Source: JAXMAO01 sp046350375 (lineage in GTDB: Bacteria > Planctomycetota > Phycisphaerae > UBA1845 > UTPLA1). From it: a DNA stretch of 64,000 bases. This document shows positions 9,713 through 19,474 of this stretch, piece after piece; within the stretch, counting starts at the first letter, position 1; the number at the start of each line of letters is the position of its first letter. A model generated the notes under the pieces. It saw nothing but the letters and a program-made list of their open reading frames with translations, did not search any database and was not told the DNA's origin. The DNA is taken from assembly GCA_046350375.1 (NCBI GenBank), contig JAXMAO010000005.1, positions 62,001 to 126,000 on the forward strand. The letters are read 5' to 3'. The position numbers and the translations under genes are program-made.

Positions 9713-10420
9713 TCACGCGGGCCGCGCGTTCGCATCGTCGATCGGCTCGACGTCCCAGTAAGGCAGCGCCCACGATCCGATGAACAGCGCCGTTTGCAGC
9801 GGCCGGGCCGCACCGGCAGGCTGGGCAGTGCGGCGGATGAGCCAGGTGCCGGCGAAGCGGTCGTGCTGCGCCTGCCGACGCGCATTGCGCACCACCGACC
9901 AATAGCTGACGCTCGCCAGCCCGAAGATGATGACCAAAAAGACCGCGCCGCCGATGGCCGAGCCGACGGTCGGGCGCGGCAGCGGGCCCTTGGTCTTGGG
10001 CGCCGCCACGATCGCCGGCACAAGGAGCAGAGCCAATAGCGCCGGCATGAGGCTGGCGATGACCAGCCGGATCGCCAGGCTGCGAAAGGTGGGGCGCGAG
10101 CCGTCGAACATCACCAGTCGAACGCCGGCCAGGCGATAGCCGAGCGTGCCGCCGCGCGTCCGCCGCAGGTAGAGGTGATAGGGCGCGCCGACCACAACCA
10201 CCAACAGCGCCAGGCCGATGAGTGCCGATTGCGTTTTCTGGGCGCTTGGGGCGGTGGTCGGCTGGGTGCGGATCGGCGTGCCGGTGATCGCGGCGAAGGT
10301 CAGCAGCGGCAGGAAGATGATCGCGAGCACCGCGACGGCGTCGATCAGGCAGGCCGCCAATCGCCGCGGCAGGCTGGCGTAGTCAGCAGGGGCATACCAC
10401 ACGCAGGCGGCGTCGGACAT
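9713..10420 (-). CDS. RDD family membrane protein
   Basis: A 235-residue membrane protein with three or four hydrophobic helices. The start at 10420 (MSDAACVWYAPADY) lies 10 bases after the stop of the thioredoxin-like gene, implying an operon. The RDD signature is visible as LPRRLAACLIDAVAVL near the N-terminus and RTRGGTLGYRLAGVRLV in the middle. RDD proteins are poorly understood; some have been proposed as small transporters. A disordered C-terminal tail of about 35 residues follows the last helix. Confidence 0.8.
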   Translation of the reverse strand: MSDAACVWYAPADYASLPRRLAACLIDAVAVLAIIFLPLLTFAAITGTPIRTQPTTAPSAQKTQSALIGLALLVVVVGAPYHLYLRRTRGGTLGYRLAGVRLVMFDGSRPTFRSLAIRLVIASLMPALLALLLVPAIVAAPKTKGPLPRPTVGSAIGGAVFLVIIFGLASVSYWSVVRNARRQAQHDRFAGTWLIRRTAQPAGAARPLQTALFIGSWALPYWDVEPIDDANARPA

Positions 10421-10430
10421 CGGGCGGAAG

Positions 10431-11171
10431 TTAGCTCCCGCCGGCCGGCTTGACAATCGCCCCCGCGCGGGGGGCGGCCGGCGGGGGCGCTTCAGCCGGG
10501 AGGGCACGCAGGCGCTCGGCGGCGCGGCGGCCGGCGTGCGTGTCGGGCAGGTCGTGATGAAGCTGTTCGAGCACGGCGTGGCCCTCGGCCGATCGCCCGG
10601 CCGTCAGCAGCGATTCGGCCCGCTCCAGCCGGCGGGTGGCGCGGCGCTCGGCGAGCGCGGCGACGTTGATCGCGGGATACTTGGCCAGCAGCCCGTCGAG
10701 GGCGCGCGGCACGTCGATCGGCCGGGTGCCCATCCAGGCTATCTGGCCGTTCGGGTCGATGATGAGGACGCGCGGAATGCGCGACACGCCGTAGCGCATG
10801 AACGTCTCGCGCGCGCCCGATCCGATGATGTAGGGCATGGGCGGCGTGTTCTGGTGCACGAATGCGGCCACCTTCGTCGGCTGCTCGGCCGACAGCGCCA
10901 CGATCATCACGCCGCGAGATCGATATCGTTCGTGCATCTGGACCAGATGCGGAATGCCGGCTCGGCACGGCGGTCAGTAGGTGCCCCAGAATTCGAGCAC
11001 CACCAGGTGGCCGCGCAGGTCATCGAGGCTGGTCTCCCCTCCGCCGGGCACGTTCAGCCAGGCGCTGGCCGCCACGGCCGGCGCGGGCTGGTTCAGCGTC
11101 GGCGGAGCGGCGCGCGCGGCCCCGCTCGCGAACAGGCTTAGCGCGGCCATCAGGCGGAGATGCGGGCGCAT
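10431..11171 (-). CDS. TlpA-like exported thioredoxin with in-frame TGA at the catalytic Cys (candidate selenoprotein)
   Basis: A 246-codon gene for an extracytoplasmic thioredoxin-fold protein. A signal peptide (residues 1 to about 21) is followed by LNQPAPAVAASAWLNV and the strand HLVVLEFWGTY. The next codon, TGA at 10974-10976 (codon 66), sits where the first Cys of CPPC belongs. Translation then continues in the same frame as PPCRAGIPHLVQMHERY, GVMIVALSAEQP and the cis-proline segment YGVSRIPRVLIIDPNGQI. No frameshift is involved. A 7-bp hairpin whose loop starts GU lies 30 bases downstream, as in bacterial SECIS elements. The C-terminal 70 residues form a helical extension. Alternatives are a TGC-to-TGA sequence error or a recent nonsense mutation. 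Confidence 0.72.
10934..10950 (-). promoter_or_regulatory. Candidate bacterial SECIS hairpin
   Basis: On the minus strand GCATCTG-GTC-CAGATGC forms a perfect 7-bp stem with a 3-nt loop beginning GU. The loop begins 31 nt after the TGA at 10974-10976. This matches the general bacterial SECIS pattern of a short stem with a G in the first two loop positions at about 16-37 nt. It also encodes HLVQM, common in this family, so chance formation is possible. Confidence 0.45.
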
Positions 11172-11265
11172 CGTGGAATCCTACACCGGGTACCGGCGGG
11201 AATTCCACCGTTGACCGGCCGCGCGAAAAGCGGACGCTGGATAATCGCGGCCCGGCCGCGGGCGA

Positions 11266-12147
11266 TTATGGCGCCAGCGTGACATAGGTCTGCACGTCGC
11301 GACCGTCGCGCAGACCGTCGCAGTTCAGGTCGGCGCGGGTGATGTCGCAGCCGGAATAGGTGGCCGCGTAGCGCACCGGGTCGACCAGCGCGGTCGCGAA
11401 CGCGATGCGATCGGCGGCGTCGACGACGGTGTCGCAGTTCAGGTCGAGCTGGCTGGGCGGGACGTAACAGATTGTCAGCCTGGGCGGGTTGCCGAACACC
11501 AGGTTGGTGCGGCTGCTGAAGCGCTTGGCCGAGGCGGCCCCGCCGGCCAGGTCGTCGCTGCGGACGAGCCAGCCGAAGTTCTGTCCGGGGGTGTTCACCC
11601 AGTTCTGCACGTCGGCGACCATCTGCGGCGTGGTGCCCCAGGTGTAGCTGAACCCTTCGGTATAGACCGTGGTGGTCGCGCTGATGGTGGGCGACCAGTC
11701 GCCGCCGGTGGTCGTCCAGAGCGGGCTGGGCTTGGTGCGGTGAATCCAGGTGACGTCGCCGTTCACCGAGGTCGCGCCGTCGCCTTCCTCGCCGGTGTCG
11801 TTGGTGGAGCCCTCGGTCCAGTCGGACAGCACGCGGTGCAGGTTGAGGTCGACCTGCGGCGTGGCCGACTTGTTGCAGTACATCGTGAGGCTGGCCTGCT
11901 GCACGACCGACCCGGGCGGAATCGCCGACAGGTTGAACTTGACCAGAGTTCGGCGGAGGCGGTTGCTGGCCTGGGCGGTGATTCCGGCGAAGAGATGTTC
12001 GCCGCCGCCATCGGCCGTACCACCGGTGGCGCTCTGATAGAGCGTGGCGTCGGCCGACGCGGTCAGGCTGAGCGTGGCACCGCCGGCGCGCGGCGCGAGA
12101 CCCAGCGCGGCGATCATCAGGCAGATGGCAGTGATGGCGCGGACCAT
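11266..12147 (-). CDS. Secreted DNRLRE-like protein with C-terminal dockerin-like repeats
   Basis: A 293-residue secreted protein. The start at 12147 is supported by GGAGGGAG six bases upstream and by the signal peptide that follows (MVRAITAICLMIAALGLAPR, cleaved after AGGA). The body has the DNRLRE-type jelly-roll pattern: DATLYQSATGG, LRRTLVKFNLSAIPPGS, a VLSDWTEGSTND segment and QNWVNTPGQNFGWLVRSDD. The C-terminal 60 residues hold two EF-hand-like dockerin repeats, DLNCDTVVDAADRIAFATAL and DLNCDGLRDGRDVQTYV. Such repeats bind calcium and mediate protein-protein anchoring. No cohesin partner is visible in the window. Confidence 0.82.
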   Translation of the reverse strand: MVRAITAICLMIAALGLAPRAGGATLSLTASADATLYQSATGGTADGGGEHLFAGITAQASNRLRRTLVKFNLSAIPPGSVVQQASLTMYCNKSATPQVDLNLHRVLSDWTEGSTNDTGEEGDGATSVNGDVTWIHRTKPSPLWTTTGGDWSPTISATTTVYTEGFSYTWGTTPQMVADVQNWVNTPGQNFGWLVRSDDLAGGAASAKRFSSRTNLVFGNPPRLTICYVPPSQLDLNCDTVVDAADRIAFATALVDPVRYAATYSGCDITRADLNCDGLRDGRDVQTYVTLAP

Positions 12148-12424
12148 GAACGACTCCCTCCGATGTGCCGACGGTACGACGCAAACGGCGCGGACGCCGC
12201 GCCCGTCAAAAGCCCCGCGCGGGACACGCAGGTTTGACCTGCGCGCCGGTCGCACGGGGCAAGCGGAGACTTGATCGACGCCCGCCGCAGCGGGCAACCG
12301 TTCAACCCTCGCCGGCCCCGCGGCTATTCCCGGAATTCCACGGATTCCTGTGAGCCCCATCCAAAGCGTTTTCGGGCCCGATTGCTCGGTCATTGCCACA
12401 GCGCCGGAATCGCGCCCCGCACCG

Positions 12425-15400
12425 CTACTCGGCGGCGGCCGCCACCTCGCGCAGCAACCCCGGTGGAACTTCCATCGTCTTCTTGCACTTGGGATAGTTG
12501 CCGCAGCCCAGGAACCGCCCCGTACGACCCATTCGCAGCAGCATTTTGCCCCCGCAATCCGGACAGGCCACGTCGGTCGGAATCGGCTTGGGTCGATCCG
12601 GCGCGGGCATGGCTGCCTCGGCCTGCTTCTTGGCCTCGCCGCGCAGATTGGCCGTCGCGCGACACTTATTGCAGCCGAAGAACGGCCCGAATCGCCCGCT
12701 TTTCAGTGTCATCTCGCCGCGGCACTCGGGGCAGCTCAGCGACTCGCCGCTGGCGGGCAGCACCTCCACCACCGGCCGGCCGGTGCGCGTCCAGGCGAAC
12801 CCGGGCGGCGGCGGACCGAGGGTCGACACGTCGACGCTCTTGCGCGAGCGGGCGGCGTCGGCGCGCCCGCGGATCGACCCGCCGCGCGACTTGCTGCCCT
12901 CGGGCGGCGGGGTCGGCGCCAGGCCCGACTCGGCGAGTTTGCGCAGGTTTTCGAGCTGGTCCATCGGCTTGGCGTTGCGGCAGCGCGGAAAGCCGGAGCA
13001 GGAGAGGAACGGACCGCGTCGCGACTTGCGAATCACCATCGGCCGGCCGCACTTGTCGCACGGCACGCCGGCCTGCTCGGGCGGCGGGCGATCGACGTGA
13101 ATGCCCTCGGGCACCGGGCTGGTTCCCTTGCACTCGGGATACTTCTTGCAGCCCATGAACGCGCGGCCGCGGGCGAACCTGACTCCCATCTCGCCGCCGC
13201 ACTCGGGGCACTGGGCGGTGATCTCCTCCGGCTTCAGGCGTTTGAGTCGCACGCCATGCTCGTCGCACGGATGCGTGAAGTCGCAATCGGGGTAGCCGGT
13301 GCAGCCCAGGAACGGCCCGCGCTTCGACCGGCGGAACTGCATCGGCTTGCCGCAGCGCTCGCACACGGCGTCGGTCTTGACGGGTGGGAGCGGCTTGCCG
13401 TCGCGATCGATGTCCTGAGCGTTGGTGCAGTCGGGATAGCCGGTGCAGGCGAGAAAGCGCCCGTCGCGCCCGAAGCGATAGACCATCGCCTTGCCGCAGC
13501 GCTCGCAGGTGTAATTGCTGGGCTCGGCCCGGACGGGCTGCATCTCCTGGTGGGCCTTGCCGAGGCTTTCCTTGAAGGGGTCGTAGAACTCGTGCAGCAC
13601 GTGCACCCAGTCGAGGTGGGCCGATTCGATCTTGTCGAGCTCTTCCTCCATGAAACTCGTGAACTGCACGTCCATGATCTTGGGGAAGTGCTCGACCAGC
13701 TTCTTCGTCACCAGCTCGCCGCGGGCGGTCGGGCGGAAGCGGCGATCTTCCTGCTCGACGTAGCCGCGCCCCTGAATGGTCTGAATGATGTTGGCGTAGG
13801 TGCTCGGCCGGCCGATGCCCTGCGTCTCCAGCTCCTTGACGAGCGAGGCCTCGGTGAATCGCGGCGGCGGCGCGGTGAACTTCTGCGTCGCCGTCAGCTC
13901 GATCGGCGCGACGGCCTGCTTTTCCTGCAGCGCCGGCAGAATCTGGTCGCCTTCCGGCACGCCGATCACACGGTAGAAGCCGTCGAAGACCAGCACCCGG
14001 CCGGAGGCCTTGAAGGTCGCCGCGCCGGCCGAGGTCTTCGCGACGATGCGGGCGGTCGTGGTGTCCCACTCGGCGGGCGACATCTGGCAGGCGACAAAGC
14101 GGTTCCAGATCAGCGTGTAGAGTTTGAGCTGCTCGTCGGTGAGGTGGCCGGCGAGCGCCTGCGGCGTGCGCGTCACGTCGGTCGGGCGATGGCCTCGTGC
14201 GCTCTCGCGCGCTCGGCGTTGCCATAGCGGATCGGCCCGTCCGTGGCCGCTGCCCGAACTGCTGGTCGATGTAGCCGCGGACGGCCGTAGGCGACTCGTT
14301 CGACAGGTTGGTCGAATCGGTTCGCATGTAGGTGATGGAGACCGACCGGGCTGACCATCCTTCGAGGTCGATGCCTTCGTACCAGGCTCGGCGACCTTCA
14401 TCGTGCGCGTGGTGGTGAATCACCGCAACTGGTTGGCGGCCGCCTGCTGCATGGCGGCGGTCGTCAGCGGCGGCTGCGGCTTGCTGCGGGTGCGCTTCTG
14501 TTTCGACGACTCGACCGCAAACGCCGGTCCGCCGGCGGGGCTCAGCTCGCCCACCAGGGTGATCTTTCGCAAATCGAGCCGCGTAGTCAGCCCACGGCTC
14601 TTCCAGCTCGCGGACGATTCAGCCCTGCTGCCTCGGCCACCTTGCGGGCCTGGACCGAGCCGCCGACGAACGCCGAGTCGCCGTTCTTCGAATCGTGCCT
14701 CGGGCTTGAACGTCGAACCCGCCACCTCGACCAGCTCGGCCCGGAAGGCCTCGCGACCCGCGAGCCACTCGCCTTGCTCGCGCATCGTGGGCGGCTCGCC
14801 GCGCTGCGGACGGGCGAACTTGTTCCATGCCTCGATCAGTCCCGGCGCCGACTTGGCGGTGAAGATCGCGTCGATCGTCCAGTACTCGGCCGGCTCGAAC
14901 GCGCGAATCTCCAGCTCGCGTTCGACGATCAGCCGCACGGCGACCGACTGCACCCGTCCGGCCGAAAGCCCCTTGGCGATCTTCTTCCAGAGCAGGGGCG
15001 AGAGCTCGTAGCCGACCACGCGATCGAGAATCCGCCGCGCCTGCTGGGCGTTGACCTTGTCGATGTCGATGGCGTGCGGCTTGTGGAAGGCCTCGTGGAT
15101 GGCGCTCTTGGTGATTTCGTTGAAGACCACGCGGCGCGATTTCTCGGGGGGCAGTTCGAGTGCCGTGGCCAGGTGCCAGGCGATCGCCTCGCCTTCGCGG
15201 TCCAAGTCAGTGGCGAGATAGACCATGTCGGCGTGGCGGGCGTCGTTGCGCAACTCGTTGACGATCTTGCTGTGGGACTCGAGGATTTCGTATTCGGGGG
15301 CGAAGTTCCGCCCGGGGTCGATGCCGTAGTTGCGCTTGGGCAGGTCGCGGACGTGACCCTTGCAGGCCTTCACCACGTACCCGGAGCCGAGGTACTTGTT

Positions 15401-15481
15401 GATGGTCTTGGCCTTGGCGGGCGATTCAACGATCACCAGGGCCTTGCCGGAGTTTTCGGACGTAGACTTGCGCTTCGCCAT
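12425..15481 (-). CDS. topA: DNA topoisomerase I with six C-terminal zinc ribbons; frameshift patch in the middle
   Basis: Type IA topoisomerase that relaxes negatively supercoiled DNA. From ATG 15481 the Toprim domain is intact (ALVIVESPAKAKTINKYLG, YLATDLDREGEAIAWHLA), followed by NAQQARRILDRVVGYELSPL and GRVQSVAVRLIVERE. Between about 14650 and 14150 the protein crosses frames several times, yet the active-site tyrosine segment SITYMRTDSTNLS is present. From 14130 the frame is clean and ends in six four-Cys zinc ribbons (for example CERCGKAMVYRFGRDGRFLA), more than the three to four common elsewhere. The net length of 1019 codons is normal, so read or assembly errors are the likely cause. 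Confidence 0.9.
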
Positions 15482-15796
15482 GGACCCAATATCGACCAGC
15501 CATTCAGGCCGTTCAGCTTTCGCTCGCGGCCGCCGCTGGGGACAGCAGCCCCGTACCCCGTTGCAGGGGATCCGAAACGGCCCCCCCCCAAACCGTGAGC
15601 GTGAGCGGCACGAGCGGGACCTGGACGGCGAAACCGTCGCCGGCGGTCCCAGTATCAGAACCCCAGACGGTAGCCCGGTCGGCGGCGCGAGTCAAATTGC
15701 GGGTCGGGCGGAGCGCGGTTCCCGGCCGATAGTGGCGAACGATTTGTGTGCGCGGTGCCGGTGGCGAGTCGGCAGAATTTGCGAACCGTGCTGCAA
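15482..15796. other. Intergenic region between divergent topA and the metalloprotease gene
   Basis: About 315 bases without a credible gene. It contains short C- and G-runs able to form hairpins (CCCCGTTGCAGGGG near 15570) and a run of nine C at about 15582. No clear topA promoter was recognised. The metalloprotease promoter lies at its right edge. Confidence 0.4.
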
Positions 15797-15825
15797 TTGG
15801 GATCGTTTACTCCATGGCCTATAAT
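15797..15825 (+). promoter_or_regulatory. Sigma-70-type promoter for the metalloprotease gene
   Basis: TTGGGA at 15797-15802 and a perfect TATAAT at 15820-15825 are separated by 17 bases. It predicts a 5' leader of about 100 nt before ATG 15936. Confidence 0.7.
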
Positions 15826-15935
15826 GGCGATCACCTAGCGAGCCGCAGGCAGGGGAACGCAGACGGAGTGGGCTGGGGTCAGGCTGCGGTCCTCATTTCA
15901 CACACAGACAGGCGATGCCTGGAAGGAGTTCAGTC

Positions 15936-18779
15936 ATGAAACGTGGACACGACGGGTGGCGCATGGCAGGGGCACTGCTGGCGGTCGCGCTGATGGCGCT
16001 GGCGCTGCCGGCGCGGGCGGATGACAAGCCCGCCGGTCCGCCCAAGGGCATGCCGCAGAAGCCGCCGGGGGCCGAGGCCGACAAGCCGGATTTTCCGAAG
16101 TTTGAAGAGGTCTGCAAGGAGTTCGAGGCGGTCAAGCCGGCCGACGGCTCCGACTGCTGCTTCATCAATCTCTGGTACAACAAGAAGACCGACCAGCTTT
16201 TCGCGCAGGTTCCGGCCGCGCTGATCGGCAAGAAGTTCCTGATCGCCAGCAGCGTGTCCGGCGGGCCGTTTGCGACGGGCTTCCAGATCGATCACTTCCT
16301 GGCCTACATCGAGCGGATGGACAAGCAGCTCGTGCTGATGCGGGTCGATCCACGCTTTGCCGCCGACGAGGGGCAGCCGGTCGCCGACGTCGTTAAGCGC
16401 AGCCACACCGACGAGATCGTGCGCCAGATCGGCATTCGGACGATGAAGGGCGGCGACCCGGTCATCGACCTGGGCGAGTGGTTCAAGGGCGACTTCGGCG
16501 GCCTGGGCGGCATGCTGCGCGCGGCCGTCAACCCCGGGCTGAGCAAGTGGGCGCGCTGGAAGACCTTCGGCGAGAACACCGAGATCGCCGTGGACATGGC
16601 GATGATGGGTCGCGGTCCGGCGGAGCCGGGCGGCACGCGGATGCGGATGCACTACAGCCTGTCGGCCCTGCCGACCAGCAACTACAAGCCGCGCGCCTCG
16701 GATGACCGCGTCGGCTACTTCCTCACGGTTCGCTACGACTGGGCCAAGAAGTACGACGCCACCACGCTGTTCAACCGCTACATCAACCGCTGGAACCTGC
16801 AGAAGCGCGAGCCGGACCTGGAGATGTCGCCGCCGGTCAAGCCGATCCGCTGGTTCATCGAGAAAACCGTCCCGGTCCGCTGGCGCCGCTACGTGGCCGA
16901 GGGCATCCTGGAGTGGAACAAGGCCTACGAGAAGTGCGGCTTTGTCAACGCGGTCGAGGTGTTGCAGCAGGAGAACGACAACGAGTACGCCCGGCTCGAT
17001 CCGGAAGACGTGCGCTACAACTTCTTCCGCTGGATCGTGACCGGCAACGCGTTTGCCATGGGCCCGTCGCGCGATCATCCGCTGACCGGCGAGATCTTCG
17101 ACGCCGACATCGTCTTCGACGACTCGATGGTCCGCGCCTATGCCCGCTCCTACAACCAGCTCACCGGCACGCCGACCAGCTGGGAGATGACCAACCCGTT
17201 CATCAGCGACTTCTTCCGCGCCCATCCGGAGTGGGCCTTCCAGCCGCGCTGGGCCAAGCTCATGCCGCGCGTCACGCGCCAGGACCTGGAGCAGGAGGCC
17301 TTTTACGCCCGGCTGTCAGACTTCATGGCGCGGCGCGGCCGGCCGCTGTGCGACTATGCCTCGGGCAAGGCCGAGCAGCTGGCGATGGCCGGCGTCGCGC
17401 TGGAGGCCAAGGGCGCCACGGCGGCCCAGAAGGAGGAATTCCTGGGGCAGGTCATCAAGGAAATCGTGATGCACGAGGTCGGGCACTGTCTCGGCCTGCG
17501 GCACAATTTCAAGGCCAGCTCGTGGCGGCCGCTGGATGAGATCACCGCCAGCACCGCGGCGGGCGACCCCACGGTCGGCTCGGTGATGGATTACAACCCG
17601 GCCGTGGTGATGAAGCGCGGCGAGAAGCCCTGCTCGTTCGCCCCGCGGACCATCGGTCCGTACGACTACTGGGCGATCGAGTATGGCTACAAGGTGCCGG
17701 GCAAGGAGGACAAGGGCGAAGACGAGATGCTCAAGAAGATCGCCGCCCGCGGCGCCGAGGCCGGGCTGGACTACGCGACCGACGAGGACACGTTCGGCGT
17801 GCTCTCGCCCGATCCGTGGGTGAACCGCTATGACCTCGGCAAGGACCCCACCGCGTTTGCCGAGCACACCATCAGCCTGGTCGAGAACCTGCTGAAGGAC
17901 ATCACGTCGTGGTGCGCGAAGGATGGCGAGTCCTACACGCGGCTGCGGCCGACCGTCCGCCGGCTGCTGTTCGAGAAGGGTCGCCAGTGCATGTTCGTGG
18001 CGCGGTTTGTGGGCGGTCAGAGCATCAACCGCGACCACAAGGGCGATCCGAACGCGCGGCCGTCGATCGCGATCGTGGACACCGAAAAGCAGCGCCAGTC
18101 GCGCGATTACGTCATCAAGCACGTCTTCGCGGCCGATGCGTTTCAGTTCGATCCCGAGCTGTTGTCGCGGATGTCGGCCGGGCGCTACTGGCACTGGAAC
18201 TCGGACGAGTTCGACTTTGACGTCGAGTTCAACGTGCACGACCTGGTGGCGGCCAACCAGTACCAGTGCCTCTTCACGCTGATGAACCCGTTCACCATTA
18301 CGCGCATCTACGACGCCGAGCTGAAGGTCAGCAGCGGGCAGGAGCCCTACACCCTGGCTGATCACATCACCACGCTGACCAGCGCCATCTGGTCAGAGCT
18401 GGACGGCGGCAAGCCCGAGAAGGGCAAGGCCTACATCAACAGCTTCCGCCGCAACCTGCAGCGGATGGACCTGGGGATGCTGCTGAACCTGGTGCTGAGC
18501 GGCGAGGAGTCGTACTTCCCGCCGGATGCCGGCGCGGTGGCCCGCATGGCGGTCGCCGGGCTGTCCGAGAAGATCGGGAAGGTGCTCGACAGCGGCGACC
18601 TGGATACGGCCAGCCGGGCCCACCTGCTGGACTCGAAGAAGCGGATCGACCGGGCGCTGGAGGCGCAATACCTGGTGGGTATGGGCCACGGCGGATCGGA
18701 CGACATGTTCTTCGGCCGACCGGCGGCCGGCAGCGGTCAGCCGGGCGACGAGGCGGTGGAGATTCTGCCGCGGCGTTAG
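15936..18779 (+). CDS. Exported zinc-dependent metalloprotease (DUF4953/DUF5117 type)
   Basis: A 947-residue secreted metalloprotease. ATG 15936 has GGAAGGAG seven bases upstream and starts a signal peptide (about 28 residues, ending LPARADD). The long N-terminal half matches the beta-rich DUF5117/5118 region, with IASSVSGGPFATGFQIDHF and LMRVDPRFA. The zinc site of metzincin type, HEVGHCLGLRH, starts at His513 and a Met-turn GSVMDYNP lies at about 548-555, so all metal ligands are present. The C-terminal 300 residues are helical. It has its own promoter and terminator and appears monocistronic. A role in degrading extracytoplasmic proteins is inferred. Confidence 0.9.
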   Translation: MKRGHDGWRMAGALLAVALMALALPARADDKPAGPPKGMPQKPPGAEADKPDFPKFEEVCKEFEAVKPADGSDCCFINLWYNKKTDQLFAQVPAALIGKKFLIASSVSGGPFATGFQIDHFLAYIERMDKQLVLMRVDPRFAADEGQPVADVVKRSHTDEIVRQIGIRTMKGGDPVIDLGEWFKGDFGGLGGMLRAAVNPGLSKWARWKTFGENTEIAVDMAMMGRGPAEPGGTRMRMHYSLSALPTSNYKPRASDDRVGYFLTVRYDWAKKYDATTLFNRYINRWNLQKREPDLEMSPPVKPIRWFIEKTVPVRWRRYVAEGILEWNKAYEKCGFVNAVEVLQQENDNEYARLDPEDVRYNFFRWIVTGNAFAMGPSRDHPLTGEIFDADIVFDDSMVRAYARSYNQLTGTPTSWEMTNPFISDFFRAHPEWAFQPRWAKLMPRVTRQDLEQEAFYARLSDFMARRGRPLCDYASGKAEQLAMAGVALEAKGATAAQKEEFLGQVIKEIVMHEVGHCLGLRHNFKASSWRPLDEITASTAAGDPTVGSVMDYNPAVVMKRGEKPCSFAPRTIGPYDYWAIEYGYKVPGKEDKGEDEMLKKIAARGAEAGLDYATDEDTFGVLSPDPWVNRYDLGKDPTAFAEHTISLVENLLKDITSWCAKDGESYTRLRPTVRRLLFEKGRQCMFVARFVGGQSINRDHKGDPNARPSIAIVDTEKQRQSRDYVIKHVFAADAFQFDPELLSRMSAGRYWHWNSDEFDFDVEFNVHDLVAANQYQCLFTLMNPFTITRIYDAELKVSSGQEPYTLADHITTLTSAIWSELDGGKPEKGKAYINSFRRNLQRMDLGMLLNLVLSGEESYFPPDAGAVARMAVAGLSEKIGKVLDSGDLDTASRAHLLDSKKRIDRALEAQYLVGMGHGGSDDMFFGRPAAGSGQPGDEAVEILPRR

Positions 18780-18815
18780 CGTTCCGGGGAGCGGAACGAG
18801 AGTTGCGAGGTAAGC

Positions 18816-18855
18816 CACCCCCGCCGGGGCCGACTCGGCGGGGGTGTTTGTTTTT
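18816..18855 (+). terminator. Rho-independent terminator of the metalloprotease gene
   Basis: An 11-bp perfect stem CACCCCCGCCG / CGGCGGGGGTG with a 9-nt loop is followed by TTTGTTTTT, 36 bases after the stop codon. Confidence 0.93.
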
Positions 18856-18980
18856 CAAAGGCGACGCGCGGCGGCGGCGAGGGGCTTGACTTCATGTCCG
18901 GCGAATCTGCACAATCGCGCTGCCGCGACTGGTTGGCTCGCGGCGCGGATCGTCCTCGCGGCCGGCGCCGTCGGACGGTC

Positions 18981-19008
18981 TTGACCAAGACGAGACCCGT
19001 CATACACT
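18981..19008 (+). promoter_or_regulatory. Likely promoter of the acidic/basic small-protein pair
   Basis: TTGACC at 18981 and TACACT at 19003 are separated by 16 bases, placing a start site about 50 nt before ATG 19064. A second candidate lies upstream: TTGACT at 18886 with CACAAT 18 bases further. Confidence 0.5.
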
Positions 19009-19063
19009 GAGCCCGAACCTGAGGGTGCGATCGACGAGCGCGGATTGGCAGGAGCAGACACCC

Positions 19064-19474
19064 ATGTCGCGCGACACGCGAGAGACCGAGCAGCAGGAAT
19101 CCCAGACGCAGGCTCCGACGGAGCTGGTGCCGGCGATGTTCGCGTCGTCACGGCGCGAGGCCGAGCGGTGCGTCGAGGTGTTGCGCGCCAGCGCGCTGGG
19201 CGCGGTGGTGGGCGAGAATGCGCGCGGCGCCCGCGGCAGCGGCGTGCCGGTGCTGGTGCCCGAGTCGCAGCTCGACGCCGCGGCCGAGATTCTCTCGGCG
19301 ATGGACGAGGAAGAAGTCGAGGACGGCGCCAGCGCCGCCCACGGCGACGAGGAGGAAGAGGAATTCGACGACGACGAGATGGATGACGAGCTCGACGACG
19401 AGGAATACGACGCCGACGACGAGTTCTGGGATGACGAGGACGACGACGAAGTCGACGACGAGGACGACGAGTAG
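19064..19474 (+). CDS. DUF2007-like small protein with a very acidic tail
   Basis: A 136-residue cytoplasmic protein without a signal peptide. Residues about 20-80 (VPAMFASSRREAERCVEVLR, ALGAVVGENARG, VPVLVPESQLDAAAEILSAM) resemble the DUF2007 fold called a putative signal-transducing protein, a small ferredoxin-like alpha/beta unit. From about residue 82 to the end the chain is nearly all Asp and Glu (EEEEEFDDDEMDDELDDEEY and onward). ATG 19064 is chosen because GGAG precedes it by about 10 bases. Its stop TAG is directly followed by the ATG of the next gene, so the two are translationally coupled. The function is unknown. Confidence 0.72.
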   Translation: MSRDTRETEQQESQTQAPTELVPAMFASSRREAERCVEVLRASALGAVVGENARGARGSGVPVLVPESQLDAAAEILSAMDEEEVEDGASAAHGDEEEEEFDDDEMDDELDDEEYDADDEFWDDEDDDEVDDEDDE

